Position numbers and translations under genes: made by a program. DNA of 64,000 bases, from assembly GCA_034926225.1 (NCBI GenBank), contig JAYFRF010000001.1, forward strand, positions 379,198-443,197, read 5' to 3'. Under the pieces are notes generated by a model. The model did no database searches. It was not told the DNA's origin and was given only the letters and a program-made list of their open reading frames with translations. Positions 38,115 through 46,208 of this stretch are shown here, piece by piece. The DNA is from JAAZKA01 sp034926225. Lineage in GTDB: Bacteria > Bacillota > Clostridia > Oscillospirales > QAMX01. The stretch's first letter is position 1, and the number at the start of each line of letters is the position of its first letter.

Positions 38115-39128
38115 GTGCAGATATTAAAAGAAATTTGGGACTTTTTTCAGTATCAGATCCTCGGTATGAAATGGCTGGATTCGCTGATTGGAAACGGGCT
38201 AACGAGACTGGGACTGGATGTGTCCACCCGCCTAGTTGGCAGCATCGAGTTTTTTTTCTATGATGTGATTAAAATCACAGTACTGCTGTGTTTCCTGATC
38301 TTTCTCATCAGTTACATTCAAAGCTATTTCCCACCGGAAAGAAGTAAGAAAATATTAGGTCGGTTCCACGGCATCGGGGCAAACACCGTGGCGGCCTTGC
38401 TTGGTACGGTAACTCCTTTTTGCTCCTGCTCCTCCATTCCCTTGTTCATCGGGTTTACGTCGGCCGGGCTTCCCGTCGGCGTGACGTTCTCGTTCCTTAT
38501 CTCTTCCCCAATGGTTGATCTTGGCTCACTGCTTCTGTTGATGAGTATTTTTGGTGCGAAAGTTGCTGTCATTTATGTAATTGTCGGTCTGATTATCGCT
38601 GTTGTCGGCGGTACGATTATAGAAAAGTTACACATGGAGAAACATGGGGAAAGCTTTATTCTGACCGCCGGAAACGTGGATATCGCAGCTCCTGACCTGA
38701 CGAAAAAAGACAGACTGATCTATGCGAAAGAACAGATGCTGTCCACTTTTAAAAAAGTATTTCCATATATCCTGATCGGCGTGGGTATCGGTGCAATTAT
38801 TCACAACTGGATTCCTGAAGAATGGGTGAACGCTGTACTCGGCAGCAATAACCCGTTCGGTGTCGTATTGGCAACGCTTGTCGGTGTTCCGATGTATGCC
38901 GATATATTCGGCACAATTCCCATTGCGGAAGCGCTGCTGTCAAAAGGCGCACAGCTCGGTACCATTCTTTCGTTTATGATGGCCGTTACCACGCTGTCCC
39001 TGCCGTCAATGATCATGCTGCGAAAGGCTGTCAAACCAAAGCTGCTGGCGCTGTTCATCACAATCTGTACCATTGGCATCATCATCGTAGGTTACTTTTT
39101 TAACGCCATTCAAAATTATATTATATAG
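38115..39128 (+). CDS. ArsP/YraQ-type permease (UPF0718)
   Basis: A 337-residue membrane protein with about eight helices. The hallmark is TPFCSCSSIPLFIGF at about residue 112, the conserved Cys motif of this permease family. Members of the ArsP branch export trivalent organoarsenicals; others are uncharacterised. Here it is embedded in an arsenic operon, 77 nt after arsR, which supports an ArsP-like role. The start is GTG at 38115 with AGTGAGG upstream. The second half repeats the fold of the first (VGVPMYADIFGTIPIAEAL). Confidence 0.82.
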   Translation: MQILKEIWDFFQYQILGMKWLDSLIGNGLTRLGLDVSTRLVGSIEFFFYDVIKITVLLCFLIFLISYIQSYFPPERSKKILGRFHGIGANTVAALLGTVTPFCSCSSIPLFIGFTSAGLPVGVTFSFLISSPMVDLGSLLLLMSIFGAKVAVIYVIVGLIIAVVGGTIIEKLHMEKHGESFILTAGNVDIAAPDLTKKDRLIYAKEQMLSTFKKVFPYILIGVGIGAIIHNWIPEEWVNAVLGSNNPFGVVLATLVGVPMYADIFGTIPIAEALLSKGAQLGTILSFMMAVTTLSLPSMIMLRKAVKPKLLALFITICTIGIIIVGYFFNAIQNYII

Positions 39129-39139
39129 GAGAAGCTGTT

Positions 39140-39901
39140 ATGGCTAAAACATGGTATCCCGTTATCGATTACCTGACCTGTGAGGAGTGCGGAACTTGTG
39201 TCGCGAAATGCCCTCACGGTGTATACGACACGGCGAAAGCACCATCCCCTGTTGTAATGAACCCCGAATCCTGTATTGACCATTGCCATGGATGCGGCAA
39301 CCGCTGTCCTGTCGGAGCAATAACTTATGTAGGAGATGACACCGGTTGGACACCGCCGAACGGAGCGCAAACGGCGGATAAACCCTGCTGTTCCTGCGGA
39401 TGTGAAATAACACAGGGAAAGAAGGTTATTATTGAGTATCTCTATCTTGATCTAAAGACCTGCGACCGTTGCATCGGCACCGACAACGTTCTTGACGAGG
39501 TGATGCTGACGCTTACTCCCGCCCTTAAGCTTGCAGGTTACGAAGTTGAATATAAGAAAATCGGGATGGAGACGGCGGAGCTTGCCGCGCAGTATAGGTT
39601 TCTTTCCTCTCCAACGATCCGTGTAAACGAGCAGGACATCTGTCAATCGGTTGCTGAAAACAGCTGCGGCTGCTGCAGTGAAATCAGCGGAGCCGATGTG
39701 AGTTGCCGGGTATTTGAGTATAATGGGGAAACATTTGAAGTACCTCCGAAAGAAATGCTAGCCGAAGCCATCCTCGAAACCATATTTGGGCAAGGCAACT
39801 CCGGCTGTACCTGTAAAGCTTACGAATTGCCTGAAAACCTGAAAGCTTTTTTTGCTGGGAAGAAAGATAAAAAATGCTCTTGTGGAGTTAATTGCTGCTG
39901 A
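39140..39901 (+). CDS. Ferredoxin-DUF2703 fusion protein
   Basis: 253 residues. Residues 1-68 form a two-cluster 4Fe-4S ferredoxin module (CEECGTCVAKCP and CIDHCHGCGNRCP). A CCSCGC linker follows. Residues about 95-230 are a DUF2703 domain (EYLYLDLKTCDRCIGTD..LDEV and FLSSPTIRVNEQDI), a thioredoxin-like module that recurs in arsenic gene clusters. The tail is Cys-rich (CSCGVNCC). The ferredoxin and DUF2703 parts are usually separate, so the fusion suggests direct electron transfer to the DUF2703 cysteines. AGGAG lies 9 nt before the ATG. Function in arsenic chemistry is inferred from context. Confidence 0.8.
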   Translation: MAKTWYPVIDYLTCEECGTCVAKCPHGVYDTAKAPSPVVMNPESCIDHCHGCGNRCPVGAITYVGDDTGWTPPNGAQTADKPCCSCGCEITQGKKVIIEYLYLDLKTCDRCIGTDNVLDEVMLTLTPALKLAGYEVEYKKIGMETAELAAQYRFLSSPTIRVNEQDICQSVAENSCGCCSEISGADVSCRVFEYNGETFEVPPKEMLAEAILETIFGQGNSGCTCKAYELPENLKAFFAGKKDKKCSCGVNCC

Positions 39902-40431
39902 TGGATAATAAGAAAAAGCTGCTGTTGAAAATACTTGTTCCGGTATTGATCGCGGTAGTATTTATTGCTATTTGGATAGTCAAAACACATCCCATGTCTG
40001 CCTCCATTGATGACCAAACCGGGAATACTGCGGATTATGTGCTTGAGGCAACATCAATTGATTTGGAAACGCTGAAAGAATATGGGCTCCCGATCATAAT
40101 TGATTTTGGAGCTGATACATGTATTCCATGTAAAGAAATGGCTCCTGTCCTGAAAACCTTGAATTCGGAAATGCAAGGTAAAGCAATCATTAAATTCGTA
40201 GATGTCTGGAAATACAGCGAAGTGGCAAAGGATTTTCCTATTCAGGTAATACCGACACAAGTATTCTTTAACGCAGACGGGACGCCATATGTACCAAGCG
40301 ACGATATCGAAATACAGTTTGATAAGTACAGCTACAAGGATACCGGTAAACACGCCTTTACGGTGCATCAAGGCGGTTTGAATGAAGATCAGATGCGGGA
40401 GATTCTCGCCGACATGGGGGTAACCCAGTGA
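39901..40431 (+). CDS. Membrane-anchored thioredoxin-like protein
   Basis: 176 residues: one N-terminal membrane helix (about 7-24), then an extracytoplasmic thioredoxin fold with the active site CIPC (TCIPCKEMAPVL, about residue 74) and the cis-Pro loop VIPTQVFF. The ATG at 39901 overlaps the previous stop (TGATG), and its stop overlaps the ccdA-like GTG. CcdA-type proteins pass electrons from cytosolic thioredoxin to such anchored thioredoxins, so the two probably form one relay across the membrane. Confidence 0.87.
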   Translation: MDNKKKLLLKILVPVLIAVVFIAIWIVKTHPMSASIDDQTGNTADYVLEATSIDLETLKEYGLPIIIDFGADTCIPCKEMAPVLKTLNSEMQGKAIIKFVDVWKYSEVAKDFPIQVIPTQVFFNADGTPYVPSDDIEIQFDKYSYKDTGKHAFTVHQGGLNEDQMREILADMGVTQ

Positions 40432-41117
40432 CGGTTATTCTGGAGAGCCTATCTGAACTTATAACATATAGCGGCTGGTTGGCACCTCTGCTTGCGCTTG
40501 TAGCCGGAATGCTTACATCAATTACACCTTGTGCGCTATCCAGCATACCGCTTGTAGTTGGATATGTGGGCGGTATAAGTCAGCGTGATACCAAAAGAGC
40601 TTTCTGGCTATCAGTCACTTTTGCGGGAGGTGCGGCTGTAACCTTTACTGTGCTTGGCGTGGCTGCTTCTCTTGCCGGACGTTTAATGGGTATTTCAGCG
40701 TCGTGGTGGTATATTATTCTGGGCGCACTGATGATTCTGATGGCTTTGCAAACCTGGGGTATCTTTGAAATCATCCCGTCGAGCTATCTTATTTCAAAAA
40801 ATACTAAGAAGGGATTTGCGGGTGCATTCATCGCCGGAATTCTCGGTGGAATCTTTTCCTCGCCTTGCTCCACACCTGTGCTTATTGCGTTACTTGCCAT
40901 TGTCGCCGGAAAAGGTAGTATTGTTTGGGGCATACTGTTATTGCTGATGTATTCAATCGGGCATGGCATACTCGCTATTGTCGCCGGAACTTCGATAAGC
41001 TTTGTGCAGAAGCTGTCTTCCAGCGAAAGATACGGTAAAGCAAGTACCGTATTGAAAACTATAACAGGCGCTCTAATTTTACTCATAGGTTTTTATATGT
41101 TCTATCTTGGATTCTAA
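40428..41117 (+). CDS. CcdA/DsbD-type thiol-disulfide membrane transporter
   Basis: A 229-residue membrane protein with six hydrophobic helices. The two redox cysteines of the CcdA family are visible in TSITPCALSSIP (about residue 28) and GGIFSSPCSTPVL (about residue 146). It would carry reducing equivalents outwards to the thioredoxin encoded just upstream. GTG start at 40428, 4-nt overlap with the preceding gene. A CcdA-thioredoxin pair within an ars operon is uncommon and suggests a thiol supply for arsenic detoxification outside the membrane or for maturing operon proteins. Confidence 0.87.
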   Translation: MTVILESLSELITYSGWLAPLLALVAGMLTSITPCALSSIPLVVGYVGGISQRDTKRAFWLSVTFAGGAAVTFTVLGVAASLAGRLMGISASWWYIILGALMILMALQTWGIFEIIPSSYLISKNTKKGFAGAFIAGILGGIFSSPCSTPVLIALLAIVAGKGSIVWGILLLLMYSIGHGILAIVAGTSISFVQKLSSSERYGKASTVLKTITGALILLIGFYMFYLGF

Positions 41118-41140
41118 TATTATAAAAGGAGATATTTATT

Positions 41141-41491
41141 ATGGCACTGTTTGGAAAGAAAACCAATAACGAAAAAACTTCCTCCTGCTGTTGCGGTGGA
41201 AACTGCAATGCGGAAAGTATGTCAAAAGCGCAAAGCGCAAAAAAAGAAGGCGCATCCGTAAAGGTATTGGGCAGCGGCTGTGCTAAGTGCAATCAGCTTG
41301 AAGCGGCGACAAAAGCCGCATTGGAGCAGCTTGGTATGGATACGACGATTGACCATGTGACTGACTTTTCACAGATCGCGGCTTATGGCATCATGACAAC
41401 GCCTGCCCTTGTCGTAGACGGGAAAGTCGTCTCATATGGCAAGGTTTTGAAAACCGAGGAGGTCGTGAAGATTCTGCAAAAAATCAGATAG
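41141..41491 (+). CDS. Small redox-active disulfide protein (thioredoxin-like)
   Basis: 116 residues. A Cys-rich head (SSCCCGGNC, residues 15-23) precedes a glutaredoxin-like domain with CAKC (GSGCAKCNQLE, about residue 47) and the loop MTTPALVVDGKVV. This is the MTH895/TM0996-like family of small thioredoxins, frequently found with ArsP-type permeases. AAAGGAG lies 10 nt before the ATG. The Cys-rich head could bind metal or arsenite. Confidence 0.85.
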   Translation: MALFGKKTNNEKTSSCCCGGNCNAESMSKAQSAKKEGASVKVLGSGCAKCNQLEAATKAALEQLGMDTTIDHVTDFSQIAAYGIMTTPALVVDGKVVSYGKVLKTEEVVKILQKIR

Positions 41492-41508
41492 AATCAGGAG
41501 GCTTTCAT

Positions 41509-42558
41509 ATGGGAAAGGGCAAAAATGCCGGGCTCGGATTTTTTGAAAAATATCTCACGCTGTGGGTCATTCTGTGTATGATCGTAGGCGTGTTGATCGG
41601 TAAATTCCTTCCCGGCATCCCCGGGTTTCTCGGACGCTTCGAGTATGCCAATGTATCCATACCGATTGCCATACTCATCTGGCTTATGATCTATCCCATG
41701 ATGCTGAAGGTTGATTTTCAAAGCATTAAAAATGTGGGTAAAAATCCAAAAGGACTGTTCGTAACATGGGTGACCAACTGGTTGATAAAGCCGTTTACTA
41801 TGTTCGGTATCGCCTGGCTGTTTTTCTATGTTATTTTCAAAAATCTTATCCCTGCAGAGCTTGCAAAGGACTATTTGGCAGGCGCAATACTTCTTGGTGC
41901 CGCTCCCTGTACGGCAATGGTATTTGTATGGAGTCATCTGACAAAAGGAAACGCCGCATATACCGTGGTGCAGGTTGCAACCAATGACTTGATTATTCTT
42001 ATTGCTTTTACTCCGATCGTTGCATTTCTGCTTGGAGTCGGCGGCGTATCTATTCCGTGGGACACGTTGATTTTATCGGTAGTTCTGTTCGTTGTCATTC
42101 CTCTGGCAGGCGGAGTGATAACACGAAACTATATTACGAGGAAGCACGGTCTGGAATATTTCCAAAACCGATTTATACCGAAATTCGGAAATGTCACAAT
42201 CATTGGCCTTCTTTTAACCTTAGTCATTATTTTTTCTTTCCAGGGCGATATTATCCTGAGTAATCCTCTGCATATTATTGTGATTGCCGTGCCCCTTATC
42301 ATACAAACATTCCTTATTTTCTTCATTGCTTATCTTTCATGCAAGGCGTTAAAACTGCCACATGATATTGCCGCACCGGCTGGTATGATCGGCGCGTCTA
42401 ATTTCTTTGAGCTAGCGGTCGCGGTTGCAATTTCTCTTTTCGGCACACAAAGTCCTGCCGCGTTAGCAACCATAGTAGGCGTCCTTACAGAAGTGCCTGT
42501 CATGCTAATACTTGTCAGAATAGCCAATAACACGAAAGGTTGGTTTAAGCATGAGTAA
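41509..42558 (+). CDS. acr3: Acr3-type arsenite efflux transporter
   Basis: A 349-residue membrane protein with ten helices. The essential Cys of the Acr3 family lies in GAAPCTAMVFVWSHL (about residue 135), and the family motif LIYPMMLKVDF is near residue 62. It exports As(III) using the proton gradient. AGGAGG lies 8 nt before the ATG at 41509, 17 nt after the preceding gene; its end overlaps arsC by 8 nt. Length and motifs are normal. Confidence 0.95.
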   Translation: MGKGKNAGLGFFEKYLTLWVILCMIVGVLIGKFLPGIPGFLGRFEYANVSIPIAILIWLMIYPMMLKVDFQSIKNVGKNPKGLFVTWVTNWLIKPFTMFGIAWLFFYVIFKNLIPAELAKDYLAGAILLGAAPCTAMVFVWSHLTKGNAAYTVVQVATNDLIILIAFTPIVAFLLGVGGVSIPWDTLILSVVLFVVIPLAGGVITRNYITRKHGLEYFQNRFIPKFGNVTIIGLLLTLVIIFSFQGDIILSNPLHIIVIAVPLIIQTFLIFFIAYLSCKALKLPHDIAAPAGMIGASNFFELAVAVAISLFGTQSPAALATIVGVLTEVPVMLILVRIANNTKGWFKHE

Positions 42559-42952
42559 ACCAAAAGTTGCGTTTATCTGTGTCCACAACTCCTGTCGAAG
42601 CCAGATTGCCGAAGCGCTGGGAAAACACCTTGCCGCCGATGTGTTTGAAAGCTATTCTGCGGGTACCGAACTGAAAGACCGCATTAACCCTGATGCGGTT
42701 CGGCTTGTAAAACAGCTTTATGGGATTGATATGGAGCAAAGTCAGCGTCCCAAGCTGCTCGCGGACATTCCGCCAGTGGATGTAGTCGTGACAATGGGCT
42801 GCAACGTGCAGTGTCCGTTCCTGCCCAGCAAACGCCGCGAAGACTGGGGCTTAGATGATCCGACAGGGACGCCCGATGATGAATTTGTTGACGTGATAAA
42901 AAAAATCGAATCAAAAATCCAGTCATTGAAAGCTGAACTCGCTTTTTTTTAA
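42551..42952 (+). CDS. arsC: Arsenate reductase, low-molecular-weight phosphatase type
   Basis: 133 residues. The catalytic P-loop is CVHNSCRSQIAE (Cys near residue 10), with the general acid Asp in WGLDDPTG (about residue 98). The resolving cysteine pair is in MGCNVQCPF (about 78-84), the thioredoxin-coupled arrangement that reduces arsenate to arsenite for Acr3 to export. It overlaps acr3 by 8 nt and ends the operon. All catalytic residues are present. Confidence 0.95.
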   Translation: MSKPKVAFICVHNSCRSQIAEALGKHLAADVFESYSAGTELKDRINPDAVRLVKQLYGIDMEQSQRPKLLADIPPVDVVVTMGCNVQCPFLPSKRREDWGLDDPTGTPDDEFVDVIKKIESKIQSLKAELAFF

Positions 42953-43008
42953 GTTATGTTAAATTATCAACCCCAATTTGCGGTGACAGGGAAGGATAAC
43001 AATATAAA

Positions 43009-43050
43009 TGACAAGGCACTCTGCGAAATTATCCGCAGGGTGCCTTGTCA
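43009..43050. terminator. Strong stem-loop between arsC and the convergent hydrogenase gene
   Basis: Arms 43009-43025 and 43034-43050 pair over 17 bp with one wobble. There is no T-tract, so it may end transcription inefficiently or only protect mRNA ends. The rest of the 249-nt gap (42953-43201) holds no gene I can support. Confidence 0.6.
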
Positions 43051-43201
43051 TATTAAGCTGTGCACTCGGCAAAAGGAATCGGATAGTACCACTTCTTTGG
43101 TTTCCCGTCTTTCCATATATCCTAGACTTCTTTTCGGAAGTTAATGTAAACAATACAGCTTCCATCGGAAAGAGTCGGTCATCATACCGATACGGGATGG
43201 C

Positions 43202-44437
43202 TTAATGTCTCGTTAGTATCTTGCTGTCCTCCAGCAGACTTTCTATCGACTCAAAACCCAGCCTGTGCAGGATCTCAATCACATACGGATTGTCAGCCGG
43301 GGTAGGATAGGTCGCCTGCGCGGCGTAATCGTCCACGTGCTTCCTGCCCTGCTCCTTGTCTATGATAGCTTTGGGGCCTCCCACGCACCCTCCCACGCAG
43401 CCCATGCCCTCGTAGAAGTTCGCGTTTGTTTTGCCCGCAAGCAAGTCATTGATCATAGCCCTGCAAGCCGGCACACCGTCTGCCTTCTGGGTACGTATTT
43501 TGATATCCCTGTCGGGACTGATGCGCTCCAGCGTCTGACTGACCGCTTCGCTAACCCCTCCCGCCTTCGCATATATGCGTCCCGCGCGTGAGGAGTGGTC
43601 ACGCTCGCTTTCCTCCATTTCGGCGGGGTTGATCCCCATCGCTTCGAAGATGTCGCGCATTTCCTGAAAGGTGAGCACAAAATCCACCGCGTCGGCTATA
43701 TCCGCCTCGCGCGCCTCCGCCTTTTTTGCGATACAGGGACCGACGAAAACAGTGAGCGCGTCGGGGTGCAGGTGTTTGATCGTTCGTCCGCAGGCCACCA
43801 TCGGAGAGACGGAGCTTGGAACATGGGACATCAGCTGGCTGTATATCTTACGTATCATGGCAATCCATATCGGGCAGCAGCAACTGGTAAGCTGGTAGTC
43901 CTTTTCCGTCTTGATCATACGGTCGAACTCCAGCGCTTCCTTGAGGGTGAGCATATCCGCGAATAAAGCGACCTCTATCATGCCATCAAAGCCCGCTGCT
44001 TTTATGGCGGAGCGCAGCTTACCCGGGGTTACCTCACTGCTGAACTGTCCGAGGAAAGCGGGTGCGACGAGGGCGTATGTCAATCCGGTATGGTCCTTCA
44101 TTGCGGACAGGGTTGCGACGGCGTCCTTGCTTGTCACCAGCTTCTGCGCCTTGCAGGAGTCCACGCATACGCCGCATCCGATGCATTTGTTCTTATCGAT
44201 GCCGATTCCGCCTTTGCCGTCCGGCAGGATGGCGTCGAACAAGCAGCGGCGGGAGCACTCCTTGCGTTCCTCCATCGAACAGGAGCAGTCCTCGGTACGA
44301 AGAACCACAGGATACTTTTTGGGATTCAGCAGACAGTCAAGCTGATCGACGCACAGCTCGTCTCCATTCTGCGCAAGATCCTTACCGTTTACCGCGAGAT
44401 TCAGCTTACCGTAATAAAGTTTTTCAAAATCGGTCAT
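43202..44437 (-). CDS. [FeFe]-hydrogenase-like protein, non-bifurcating type
   Basis: 411 residues. The N-terminal part (about 45-105) has Cys motifs CSCSMEERKECSRRC and CIGCGVCVDSC for Fe-S clusters. The H-cluster domain follows with L1 TSCCCPIW (one Cys more than the usual TSCCPxW), L2 VGPCIAKKAEA and L3 EGMGCVGGCVGGP. The VGPC and GGCVGGP forms resemble the group C/D (sensory or unassigned) hydrogenases rather than the large group A enzymes. ATG at 44437 behind GAGGAGGA. It follows enolase and a ferredoxin on the same strand; the ferredoxin is a plausible redox partner. Direction and role are unknown. Confidence 0.85.
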   Translation of the reverse strand: MTDFEKLYYGKLNLAVNGKDLAQNGDELCVDQLDCLLNPKKYPVVLRTEDCSCSMEERKECSRRCLFDAILPDGKGGIGIDKNKCIGCGVCVDSCKAQKLVTSKDAVATLSAMKDHTGLTYALVAPAFLGQFSSEVTPGKLRSAIKAAGFDGMIEVALFADMLTLKEALEFDRMIKTEKDYQLTSCCCPIWIAMIRKIYSQLMSHVPSSVSPMVACGRTIKHLHPDALTVFVGPCIAKKAEAREADIADAVDFVLTFQEMRDIFEAMGINPAEMEESERDHSSRAGRIYAKAGGVSEAVSQTLERISPDRDIKIRTQKADGVPACRAMINDLLAGKTNANFYEGMGCVGGCVGGPKAIIDKEQGRKHVDDYAAQATYPTPADNPYVIEILHRLGFESIESLLEDSKILTRH

Positions 44438-44543
44438 TGTTCCTCCTCTTTGCACTTATTAAAAATGATATTACAATATTACAATCAATTATGTAAATAG
44501 ACAGCTGACCTCTTACATTCGGGAGGTGGGCATTTCGCTGGCA

Positions 44544-44582
44544 TACCCACAATATACAAGAGTCTATTGTATATTGTGGGTA
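44544..44582. repeat. Perfect 16-bp inverted repeat upstream of the hydrogenase gene
   Basis: TACCCACAATATACAA (44544-44559) and its exact complement (44567-44582) flank a 7-nt loop in the 190-nt gap between ferredoxin and hydrogenase genes. There is no T-tract. It could be a repressor site or an mRNA-processing hairpin. Confidence 0.8.
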
Positions 44583-44627
44583 CGTTGCCACGAAAAAGCT
44601 AAAGTGATTAATGCGGTATTGCCTTCA

Positions 44628-44816
44628 CTATTCCACCGTAATAACGGACACCGGGCAGCTGTCCTGAGCCTGGGTGGCGGTATCCTCGGCTTCGGAAGGA
44701 ATAGAATCGGAGTAAACCTCCGCCCTTCCATCGTCTGCCATCCTGAAAACCTCGGGGCACAACTCGGTGCAGAGTCCGCAGCTTATGCAGCCGTCGCGGT
44801 CAATTGTTGCTTTCAT
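44628..44816 (-). CDS. Small 4Fe-4S ferredoxin
   Basis: 62 residues with one cluster motif, CISCGLCTELCPEVF, and the distant fourth ligand in DSCPVSVITVE, the single-4Fe-4S layout of Thermotoga/Desulfovibrio-type ferredoxins. It is acidic and soluble. An ATG at 44822 two codons earlier is equally possible; neither has a strong ribosome site. It lies 34 nt after enolase and upstream of the hydrogenase, for which it may carry electrons. Confidence 0.87.
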   Translation of the reverse strand: MKATIDRDGCISCGLCTELCPEVFRMADDGRAEVYSDSIPSEAEDTATQAQDSCPVSVITVE

Positions 44817-44850
44817 AATCATACATCATTTCTTTCATTTGAAATTTGTT

Positions 44851-46134
44851 TTATCGATTTGAAATGGAAAAGCAGTCCCTGCCCGGATATTTTGCGGATG
44901 CACCTAAAAGACGCTCAATCCTGAGCAGGCGGTTGTACTTAGCCACTCTCTCGCTGCGGCAGGGTGCTCCGGTTTTTATCTGTCCGGAGTTTGTCGCCAC
45001 AGCGAGGTCTGCTATTGTTGTATCCTCCGTCTCACCGGAACGGTGAGATATGATTGCTGTATAACCTGCCCTGTGAGCTGTCTTTATAGCGTCCAGCGTT
45101 TCGGAGAGTGAGCCGATCTGGTTGAGCTTGACAAGGATAGAGTTGCCGCAGCCAAGCTCTATCCCCTTCTTGAGACGCGCAGAGTTGGTGACGAACAAGT
45201 CATCCCCCACAAGCTGGAGGGAGCTGCCCACCGCATCCGTCAGCAGCTTCCAACCATCCCAGTCCTCCTCAGCGAGCGCGTCTTCTATGGACACTATTGG
45301 ATAGGACGAGGACAGCTTCTTCCAGTAAGTTATAAGCTCCTCGGTGGTAAAGTTTTTCCTCTTTTTGGGAAGCGTGTATCCGTTCGGGTTCTTCCATTCG
45401 CTGCTGGCAGCGTCAAGCGCGAGGACAAAATCCTCCTGCGGTTTGTAACCCGCGGCGGACACGGCATCGAGGATTAGATCCAGAGCTTCCGCGTCGCTCT
45501 CAAGATCGGGAGCGAAGCCGCCCTCGTCACCCACGGCCGTCGCGAGTCCCTTACTCCTCAGTAAAGAAGCGAGCTTGTGGTAAACCTCCGTGCACCAGCG
45601 AAGTCCCTGACCAAAGGAGGACGCGCCGACCGGCATGATCATGAATTCCTGAATGTCCATGTTGTTAGAGGCATGTGCCCCGCCGTTTAGAATATTCATC
45701 ATAGGCACAGGCAGCGTGTCCGCTCCAACGCCACCGATAAAACGGAAGAGGGGCATTGCACAGGACTCGGCGGCAGCCCTCGCGCTTGCTAGCGACACGG
45801 CGAGGATAGCGTTGGCGCCAAGTCCCGACTTATCGTCGGTCTTGTCCGCCTGCAGCATAGCGCTGTCCACCGCGGCTGTGTCGCGTGCGTCCAGTCCCAT
45901 CACCGCGTCGGAGAGGATGGTGTTTACATTTCGCACTGCCTTGAGGACTCCTTTGCCGGTGAAGCGTGACTTGTCCCCGTCGCGCAACTCTTTGGCCTCA
46001 TATATTCCGGTAGACGCTCCGCTCGGGACTGCTGCTGTGCCGCAGTATCCCCCGTCTAACTCGACAGTGGCCTCTAGTGTGGGGTTCCCCCGTGAATCTA
46101 TTATTTCCATTGCATAGACTTTTTTAATTTTCAT
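44851..46134 (-). CDS. eno: Enolase
   Basis: 427 residues, converting 2-phosphoglycerate to phosphoenolpyruvate in glycolysis. Motifs: IIDSRGNPTLEATV at the start, the loop PSGASTGIYEA, the catalytic Glu in VGDEGGFAPDL, Mg ligands in LALDAASSEW, SIEDALAEEDWDGW and VGDDLFVTN, the catalytic Lys in ILVKLNQIG, and ISHRSGETED near the end. The protein is complete and of normal length. ATG at 46134 with GGAGAGAGG upstream. Clustering with a ferredoxin and a hydrogenase is unusual for this housekeeping gene. Confidence 0.97.
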   Translation of the reverse strand: MKIKKVYAMEIIDSRGNPTLEATVELDGGYCGTAAVPSGASTGIYEAKELRDGDKSRFTGKGVLKAVRNVNTILSDAVMGLDARDTAAVDSAMLQADKTDDKSGLGANAILAVSLASARAAAESCAMPLFRFIGGVGADTLPVPMMNILNGGAHASNNMDIQEFMIMPVGASSFGQGLRWCTEVYHKLASLLRSKGLATAVGDEGGFAPDLESDAEALDLILDAVSAAGYKPQEDFVLALDAASSEWKNPNGYTLPKKRKNFTTEELITYWKKLSSSYPIVSIEDALAEEDWDGWKLLTDAVGSSLQLVGDDLFVTNSARLKKGIELGCGNSILVKLNQIGSLSETLDAIKTAHRAGYTAIISHRSGETEDTTIADLAVATNSGQIKTGAPCRSERVAKYNRLLRIERLLGASAKYPGRDCFSISNR

Positions 46135-46163
46135 ATCACTTTTTACCTCTCTCCCTATAATAT

Positions 46164-46190
46164 TTAACCGATTTATTTTCTCTCGGTTAA
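46164..46190 (-). terminator. Weak hairpin between the coiled-coil gene and enolase
   Basis: TTAACCGA and TCGGTTAA pair over 8 bp with an 11-nt loop in the 74-nt gap. It is too weak to be a sure terminator. Confidence 0.35.
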
Positions 46191-46208
46191 CCTCGGGTCT
46201 TAGCTCCC

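Noticed and set aside
44526..44924. A 132-codon plus-strand frame over the ferredoxin gene
   Set aside because: It is antisense to a ferredoxin with intact Cys ligands and crosses a long inverted repeat.
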